Origin: an uncultured Oscillospiraceae bacterium
GTDB lineage: Bacteria; Bacillota_A; Clostridia; Oscillospirales; Oscillospiraceae
DNA: 23,322 bases
Direction: 5' to 3'
NCBI GenBank assembly: GCA_910584605.1
Contig: CAJUAW010000033.1
Location: 1-23,322 of the forward strand
Shown here: positions 18,544-23,322 of the stretch, one piece after another
Layout of the letters: every line of letters starts with the position of its first letter
Position numbering within the stretch: position 1 is the first letter of the stretch
Translations under genes and position numbers: made by a program
The notes under the pieces: generated by a model
What the model was told of the DNA's origin: nothing
The model's input: only the letters and a program-made list of their open reading frames with translations
Databases searched by the model: none

Positions 18544-21221
18544 AACGGCAGTTCATCGCCTTCGCCATCAATGGGGACAAATTGCTGTTGTTCCCACTCT
18601 GGCTGAGCGGCAGCGGCCCTGGCCTCGGCCAGCTCCTCCGCATCATCTACAGGGTCCTCCGCCTTGGATATTTGCCCAATGCGGAACTCCACAAAGCGGC
18701 TGTTGCGATTTTCAAACCATTTCAGCACCGAGTAGACCTTTTTTCTTGTCCCTGCGCTGACTGAATAGCCAATTAGTCCCTTGTCAGCCATGTATTTCAT
18801 GGTTTTCCGGTATGAGAACCCCGCCTTCGTCAGTGCTTGGTTCAGTGTGGAAGGAAAGATATAAGCTGTGTTGCCGCTGTCGCTGGTGAAACCCAGGCAG
18901 GTTCCAACGGTATTTGTTCCGAAATACGCCTTGTTCGACAAAACCCAGTCTACAATGAACTGCACCGCATTCTCGTTGACGTCGGTGGCGTTGCTCTCCA
19001 CCTGGTTGACCAGGATGTCGGAGGCCATCTGCTTTGCGGAGGCCCAGGACACCGCCCACTCCCCGCCGAAGAACCAGGTGTCGATGAGCGCGTCCGCCAG
19101 GGCCACGGCCGCGATGCCGGCGATGTGGGAGCCGTTCTTGCCCTCGCTGACGGTGCGGACGTAGCCCTGCATCTCCTCGTACAGCTCCACAATCCGGCGC
19201 TCATCCATCTGCAGGATTTTCTCAATAAAGGCTGGGCCAGCCCAGCCGCAGTCCGTGGCTGATTGCTGGTGCATGAGGGCAGCGTCCGCCTCGTTGTCGA
19301 AGGGGCCGCCGTAGATTTCCAGCACACGGGTGCTGACGCCCGTCTGGGTGGTTTCCGTGCTGAGAGGCTCCTCGCCGGTGGCCAGGGCCACGGTGCGCCA
19401 TTGGTGGATGGTCTGGAGGCCCCCGCCCTTGCTGCCCCGGATCTTCCCGGTGCCGCTGGCGATCATGTACACGATCTTCTCCAAGGCCCCCTGGTTGTTC
19501 CCAGCCAGCTGGCGCTCATCAATGCCCAGGGGCAGGTCGCAGTAGAAGGCCGCCGTCCGCTCCAGGCCCACCTGGGTGGCGTTGAAGCTGACCATGAGCC
19601 GCTCCGGGTCCCCCCAGGCGGAGAGGGCGGCCTTGAGGGCGGCGGTCTTTCCGCCTTTGGAGCCGCCCCAGTTGTATACGAAGAATATCCGCTGTTTCAC
19701 GATCCGCAGCAGTGGTGCGGCGAACCCGGCCGCCAGGATGAAGCGGAACTTCATCCTGCCGCGGTGGGGGGTCATGTGCTCCACCCACCGCTCCATGGTG
19801 CCGTTTTTGCAGTAGGCCGCCGCCATGCCCCGCTGGGATGGGTCTATGTCCAGGGTCAGGCCGTCATCGTGGCCGGGCAGGAACCGCTTTCCCGGCTGCC
19901 AGCCGAAGGTTGATGTGGCATCATTCTTGGGGATCAGGTCAATGTTCTCGGCCTCCAGTGCCCCCAGGAAGCTGACCACCCGCTTGGCGTTCTCGCTGGT
20001 GACGGTGCAGCCCAGGTCAGCCAGCGTGGTGATGGAGCGGCTGGAGAAGATGGTGGACCGGGGATAAATGGCGGTTTGCCACTGGCCGTCCCGCTTGAAT
20101 GCCACCTCGATCTTCTCATCGCCGGTCTCCAGGCTCTTGAGGCGCTGGGTGAGGATGATGGGCGTCCGGCAGACTCCCACCGGGGTGTATGTCTTTTGGT
20201 CAATGGTGCTGATGCCCTTTTCCGAGTATATCCAGCCCTCCGGCTGGCGCAGGTTGATGGGCGCCCCTTCTATGGCCTCCGGGGTGAGCTGCGCCTCCAG
20301 GTCGATCCGCTCGGCCCCCTTGAGGGCCTCCTTGATCAGCTGGGCCGCCGCCTCCTTGCCGTGCTTGATGAAGAGGTCGCTGGGGTCTTTGGTGCCGAGG
20401 CGGTCACATGACCATAGGTAGATCTCCCCGGTGAACCCGCCTTCCTTCAAACCTCGAAACAGCTTGCTGGTGAAGGTCTCACCACCGCCGTCCGGCTCCT
20501 TGTGGATGTAAAGTTTCAGCCCCTGGATGGTTGCTGCCTGGTAGGATTTGAACATGGAGGCCCCGGCCACACCGATGGCGGGGAGGCCCATGTACCAAAG
20601 GCTCTGGGTGTCGCTCTCACCCTCCACCAGAATGGCCCAGCCCACCTTGCGGATCTCCGGGAGCCGCCACTCACCGTAAAGGCATATCTTCCCGGCACTG
20701 CCACGCTGCCAGCGGAACTCCTTCTTTCCGTACCGCTTGCGCACGGCGGCCTGCTGGCCGTCCTCGGTGAAGTAGGGCATCTGGAGGCAGGTCAGCCCCG
20801 CCCGCTCCTTTTTCGTGGTCACCCGGCAGGTCTCTGTCAGGAAGTCCACCGGGAGGCGCTTGTCAAAGCTGTACTGCTCCACGCTGTAGGGGGCGAGGCT
20901 GGGGCCGTCACCACCCGCCTGTTTCGGCTTGGGCTTTTCCTGGGCCACACCGTACTTCTCCAGGATCTCCTTGTACGCCTGCTTGGTGTCGCACCCGTGG
21001 TACTTCGCCCAAAAGGTTATGAAATTGCCGCCCTCATCCTCCGAAAAACAGTGCCACTGGCCGGTCTTCAAGTCCACGGAAAAGCTGCTCTGCTTGTCCC
21101 GGTGGAAGGGACAGAGGCCCACCAGGTTATCCCCGACTATCTGGTATTTCTCAATGACGGCGGTGTACTCCGCCCGGTAGTCCACTACCCGGTCGAGGTC
21201 TACATTTTCTCTTACCGCCAT
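18540..21221 (-). CDS. Primase-helicase (CHC2 / TOPRIM / DUF927-type ATPase)
   Basis: An 893-aa protein. Residues ~30-90 are a CHC2-type zinc finger (CPFH at 37-40, WHCF at 56-59), but the fourth usual Cys is replaced by the acidic SEDEGG. A TOPRIM primase core follows with VEGESD (Glu200) and a later DPSDLF acidic motif. From ~330 the protein matches DUF927-like helicases, with Walker A GGSKGGKT near residue 520 and Walker B-like LPLGIDERQ about 40 residues on. The C-terminal ~150 residues look like a winged helix (KAGFSYRKTMKYMADKGLIGY) and end DGEGDELPF, like an SSB tail. It would open the origin, unwind DNA and prime synthesis. Its stop sits in the iteron region. Confidence 0.92.
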   Translation of the reverse strand: MAVRENVDLDRVVDYRAEYTAVIEKYQIVGDNLVGLCPFHRDKQSSFSVDLKTGQWHCFSEDEGGNFITFWAKYHGCDTKQAYKEILEKYGVAQEKPKPKQAGGDGPSLAPYSVEQYSFDKRLPVDFLTETCRVTTKKERAGLTCLQMPYFTEDGQQAAVRKRYGKKEFRWQRGSAGKICLYGEWRLPEIRKVGWAILVEGESDTQSLWYMGLPAIGVAGASMFKSYQAATIQGLKLYIHKEPDGGGETFTSKLFRGLKEGGFTGEIYLWSCDRLGTKDPSDLFIKHGKEAAAQLIKEALKGAERIDLEAQLTPEAIEGAPINLRQPEGWIYSEKGISTIDQKTYTPVGVCRTPIILTQRLKSLETGDEKIEVAFKRDGQWQTAIYPRSTIFSSRSITTLADLGCTVTSENAKRVVSFLGALEAENIDLIPKNDATSTFGWQPGKRFLPGHDDGLTLDIDPSQRGMAAAYCKNGTMERWVEHMTPHRGRMKFRFILAAGFAAPLLRIVKQRIFFVYNWGGSKGGKTAALKAALSAWGDPERLMVSFNATQVGLERTAAFYCDLPLGIDERQLAGNNQGALEKIVYMIASGTGKIRGSKGGGLQTIHQWRTVALATGEEPLSTETTQTGVSTRVLEIYGGPFDNEADAALMHQQSATDCGWAGPAFIEKILQMDERRIVELYEEMQGYVRTVSEGKNGSHIAGIAAVALADALIDTWFFGGEWAVSWASAKQMASDILVNQVESNATDVNENAVQFIVDWVLSNKAYFGTNTVGTCLGFTSDSGNTAYIFPSTLNQALTKAGFSYRKTMKYMADKGLIGYSVSAGTRKKVYSVLKWFENRNSRFVEFRIGQISKAEDPVDDAEELAEARAAAAQPEWEQQQFVPIDGEGDELPF

Positions 21222-21256
21222 GCATCATCACCGCCCGTCCATTGTAAAATGTTCAT
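21212..21256 (-). CDS. Possible 14-codon leader peptide overlapping primase start
   Basis: ATG 21256 opens MNILQWTGGDDAWR, whose stop overlaps the primase start by 10 bp. It could couple primase translation or be chance. It has only a weak upstream purine run. Confidence 0.2.
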   Translation of the reverse strand: MNILQWTGGDDAWR

Positions 21257-21280
21257 CCTGGCGCTCCCATTGTGTATTGT

Positions 21281-21312
21281 GGGCTGGCACCGCCGGTCGG
21301 CGGCACCAGCCC
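21281..21312 (-). repeat. 14-bp stem hairpin between SSB-like and primase genes
   Basis: GGGCTGGTGCCGCC pairs with GGCGGTGCCAGCCC (two G-U pairs, 4-nt loop) 8 nt after the upstream stop. No T-run follows, so it is more likely an RNA-stability or processing element than a terminator. Confidence 0.6.
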
Positions 21313-21320
21313 TATGTGGT

Positions 21321-22217
21321 TTACGCGAAGGGCAGCGGAGCGTCCCCATCCTCGTGGGGCGGAGCCTCCTCGAAGGAGCCGGTGCCGTTGAGGGCATCCA
21401 TCTCGGCATCGTCCGGGATGACGTCCACCCCCCGGCCCCGCTCCGGGGCGGCGGTATAGTCATCCAGGGTGAGGGCCATGCTCTGATACTGAGCCTTGAT
21501 CTCATTGCGGAGCTGGATCACCCTGGCGGCGGCGGCCGGAGGCAGGAGGCCCTTCTTCTTGATGACCACCTTGCTGTACTCCACACCGTTGCTGTTCTTG
21601 GCCTTCTCCAGGGTGAGGCTCACGATCATGCCCGTGTAGGGCGTCCCGCTGGCCAGTATCTTCGCCAACTGCTTGTTCACATCCTTGATGGAGGTGGGCG
21701 GCACCGACAGCAGGTAGAAGTTGGGGTCGTTGTCCATCAGCAGGTAGATGCGGCGCATATTCTTACACGCCTTACCCTTGCTGGGGTTGCCCTTGTCATC
21801 CGTGCCGGTGCCGTACTGGTTGTAGGGGCAGGTCTCGCACGTGCGCACCTCCCCGGTCTCCGTCCACACGGCGGTCTTGCCGTCCATGCTGGAGCAGACG
21901 GGGATCTTGTCCTTGGCATCCTTGGCGGAGCCGAAGGAGCCGGGCCAGTACCCGCTCAGGCGGTGGGTGAACACGATGACGCCCAGGATCTCCTTCATGG
22001 GGTCGGCGTCACCCTCCTCCTCGCCCTGGACCTCGTAGGCGATACCGCCGCCGCTGGGGACCTTGATCTGGCGGCAGGTGATGCCGCTCTCCGGGTCCAG
22101 GTCCTCCATCTCATCCTTCAGCTCGGCCAGGAGCTCCGGGTCGATGCCCTCGTAGCGGTTAGCGATGGCGAAACTGTCCATCGTGGCCAGGGCGGTGCTG
22201 TTCTTCTTGTCTGCCAT
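21321..22217 (-). CDS. Probable ssDNA-binding/replication protein with cysteine cluster
   Basis: A 298-aa protein from ATG 22217 (GGAGGAATAATTT upstream). The middle holds Cys108, CETC (127-130) and Cys151, enough for a zinc or Fe-S site, within PVCSSMDG and YNQYGTGTDDKGNPSKGKACKNMRR. Strand-rich stretches around it (LGVIVFTHRLSGYW, IYLLMDNDPNFYLLSVPP) suggest an OB-like body. The C-terminus is acidic and ends DGDAPLPFA, very like the partner-binding tip of SSB proteins. Its position just before the primase fits a replication role. The exact family is not recognised; the SSB idea is inference from tail and context. Confidence 0.6.
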   Translation of the reverse strand: MADKKNSTALATMDSFAIANRYEGIDPELLAELKDEMEDLDPESGITCRQIKVPSGGGIAYEVQGEEEGDADPMKEILGVIVFTHRLSGYWPGSFGSAKDAKDKIPVCSSMDGKTAVWTETGEVRTCETCPYNQYGTGTDDKGNPSKGKACKNMRRIYLLMDNDPNFYLLSVPPTSIKDVNKQLAKILASGTPYTGMIVSLTLEKAKNSNGVEYSKVVIKKKGLLPPAAAARVIQLRNEIKAQYQSMALTLDDYTAAPERGRGVDVIPDDAEMDALNGTGSFEEAPPHEDGDAPLPFA

Positions 22218-22220
22218 AAA

Positions 22221-22715
22221 TTATTCCTCCATTTCATGTTCGCCGGCGTCGGCGGGTTCAGCTTCTTGGAATGCGGCCTCGGCCAGCTCCTCCAGCGGAG
22301 TGGTCTCATCCCGGCCGGTGTTCTCCACCGTGTAGAGGTTGTCCAGGGTGCGCCGCATCTCGGCGGCGGCCACCAGCAGGACGTAGGTGGCGTGTACTGT
22401 GCTGTTCACGATGGAGCTGGTGGCATCGATGGCGTTGAAGTTGGGATCGGCCAGGGTGCCGAGCAGGGAGCCGGTGTCATCCTTGATGGACTTCACCGCG
22501 CTGGTGATCTTCGCCAGCTGCTCGGCCGCGATGCCGTAAGCCTCGTGGCGGTTGCGCACATAGGGCGGGGCGGTCATGGTCTCCTGAGCCACCTGCCGGT
22601 GGTGTTCCTTGATCAGCTGGCCGGTGTTGGTGATGGCGGACTGGGTCAAGTCCTCGATGGCGGCCTGCAGCAGAGGGCGGGTGTCAAGCTCTATCTGCTC
22701 GTATTTCTCGCTCAT
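22221..22715 (-). CDS. Hypothetical helical protein
   Basis: A 164-aa protein whose ATG overlaps the previous stop by ATGA. It is almost all helix and acidic at the end: TRPLLQAAIEDLTQSAITNTGQLIKEHHRQVAQETM, then AEQLAKITSAVKSIKDDTGSLLGTL, and NSTVHATYVLLVAAAEMRRTLDNLY, ending AGEHEMEE. The Ala/Val/Leu-rich helix at ~110-125 is not long enough to be a sure membrane segment. No family is recognised. It is co-transcribed with the replication genes. Confidence 0.65.
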   Translation of the reverse strand: MSEKYEQIELDTRPLLQAAIEDLTQSAITNTGQLIKEHHRQVAQETMTAPPYVRNRHEAYGIAAEQLAKITSAVKSIKDDTGSLLGTLADPNFNAIDATSSIVNSTVHATYVLLVAAAEMRRTLDNLYTVENTGRDETTPLEELAEAAFQEAEPADAGEHEMEE

Positions 22716-23146
22716 TTCTTCTTCCTCCCCGCCGACTCTTTCCTCCGGGTGATGTCGTTATAGTCGTAGATGCGGATCACGGACTCCAGGCCCTCGCTCA
22801 GTCCCCCATGCTCCTCCACATAGTCCTTGATGGTGGACTGGAGGGTGCGGGGGTCCACCTTCTCCACAATGATGTCCCCCAGGCCCTCCTCCCGGAGGAC
22901 ATCCAGGAAGTCCAGTCCACCCTCGGCCAGCTCCGCCTCCGACCGCTTGGTGTAGGACGTCTTGGCGGTCAGGGTGAAGCAGTAGCCGCCGGTGGAGATG
23001 CGGGGGATGTCCTCGTCCACCATCTGCTGGGTGATCTCCGCCTTCGCCGCCTCGATGGCGGCGTTGTTGGCCTTGGTCTGCTCGGACAGGTCATCCTTCC
23101 GATCCAGAAGGGCCTGGTAGTTCTTGATCATGTCAATCAGTGCCAT
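22712..23146 (-). CDS. Hypothetical protein, Gp157-like pattern
   Basis: A 144-aa protein from ATG 23146. It has an N-terminal coiled coil (LIDMIKNYQALLDRKDDLSEQ, then NNAAIEAAKAEITQQMVDE), then a short strand pair (RISTGGYCFTLTAKTSYTKR), and a basic C-terminus (RRKESAGRKKK). The order helix, beta hairpin with polar residues, helix loosely recalls the siphovirus Gp157 group, which often sits by SNF2-type helicases; this likeness is weak. Spacing of 19 nt to the upstream helicase end and ATGA overlap downstream show operon membership. Confidence 0.6.
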   Translation of the reverse strand: MALIDMIKNYQALLDRKDDLSEQTKANNAAIEAAKAEITQQMVDEDIPRISTGGYCFTLTAKTSYTKRSEAELAEGGLDFLDVLREEGLGDIIVEKVDPRTLQSTIKDYVEEHGGLSEGLESVIRIYDYNDITRRKESAGRKKK

Positions 23147-23165
23147 GGGTGTTCATCCTTTCTGC

Positions 23166-23292
23166 TTAAAAGAATTGCCGCCAGTCATCCACGATGGTCT
23201 TCGCCAGGTCTTCCTTGGCGGCCAGCGACTTCAGGATCAGCTCATCCACCGTCTTCTCGGCCACCAGGTGGATGTATGTGCAGGGGTGACGC
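23166..23292 (-). CDS. SNF2-family DNA helicase, C-terminal end only
   Basis: The last ~42 codons of a gene cut by the window end. The residues CTYIHLVAEKTVDELIL, then KSLAAKEDLAKTIVDDW, are the usual end of phage SNF2-type helicases, just after helicase motif VI (YIHLVAxxTVDE). The stop is TAA at 23168-23166. The genomic frame runs into adapter at 23293. The family assignment is firm for such a short piece, but nothing can be said of the ATPase part. Confidence 0.8.
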
Positions 23293-23322
23293 AGATCGGA
23301 AGAGCACACGTCTGAACTCCAG
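23293..23322. other. Illumina TruSeq adapter remnant (artefact)
   Basis: AGATCGGAAGAGCACACGTC and onward is the standard adapter read-through, the reverse complement of bases 1-28. It is not a terminal inverted repeat of the phage. Confidence 0.97.

Noticed and set aside
1..23322. Terminal inverted repeats of a linear phage genome
   Set aside because: The repeats are sequencing adapter, not phage DNA.

Overview
This is a 23.3 kb fragment of a tailed-phage (or prophage) genome. The host was probably a high-GC gut Firmicute (Oscillospirales/Clostridia type). The reasons are AGGAGG-type ribosome binding sites, sigma-A-like promoters, and phage gene families familiar from that group. Every convincing gene is on the minus strand, so transcription runs from the right end of the window to the left. 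Both outermost ends (1-28 and 23293-23322) are Illumina adapter, so the window is an assembly piece with artificial ends, not a complete genome. No integrase, lysis, tail-fibre or tRNA gene is seen.

Right part, 23292 to 14167, is the early/replication region. In transcription order it holds the tail end of an SNF2-type helicase, two small hypotheticals, a cysteine-bearing protein with an SSB-like C-terminus, and an 893-aa CHC2/TOPRIM/DUF927-type primase-helicase. Next comes a gene-free, iteron-rich and dyad-symmetric stretch (18242-18543) that looks like the replication origin. A tightly coupled string (ATGA/GTGA overlaps) follows: several zinc-ribbon proteins, an HD-domain hydrolase, a HAD-like/zinc-ribbon fusion and a VRR-NUC nuclease. 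The region ends with a sigma-like DUF1492/ArpU-type regulator.

Middle part, 14169 to 12031, holds the probable late promoter: four 10-bp-phased repeats abutting a -35/-10 pair, then a strong hairpin. A short ParB-like domain protein, a C5 cytosine methyltransferase and a 43-codon gene remnant follow.

Left part, 11906 to 29, is a head module in the gene order of phage lambda: Nu1, A, W, B, C with nested Nu3, D, E, FI, FII, Z, U, and the start of the next tail gene. It is interrupted twice, on both sides of the tiny W-like gene. Each interruption is a complete self-regulated cassette of 1.1-1.3 kb. Each has a near-consensus promoter inside an inverted-repeat operator, a 60-aa ribbon-helix-helix protein, a structured RNA leader, a small 'cargo' protein, a zinc-finger/HNH(AP2-like) endonuclease and an intrinsic terminator. 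The two cassettes share a 107-bp block (5 mismatches) that holds the RNA leader and the first codons of the cargo gene. Their repressors (about 35% identical), operators and cargo proteins have diverged. This twin cassette, with its conserved RNA switch-like leader, is the best candidate here for an undescribed system.
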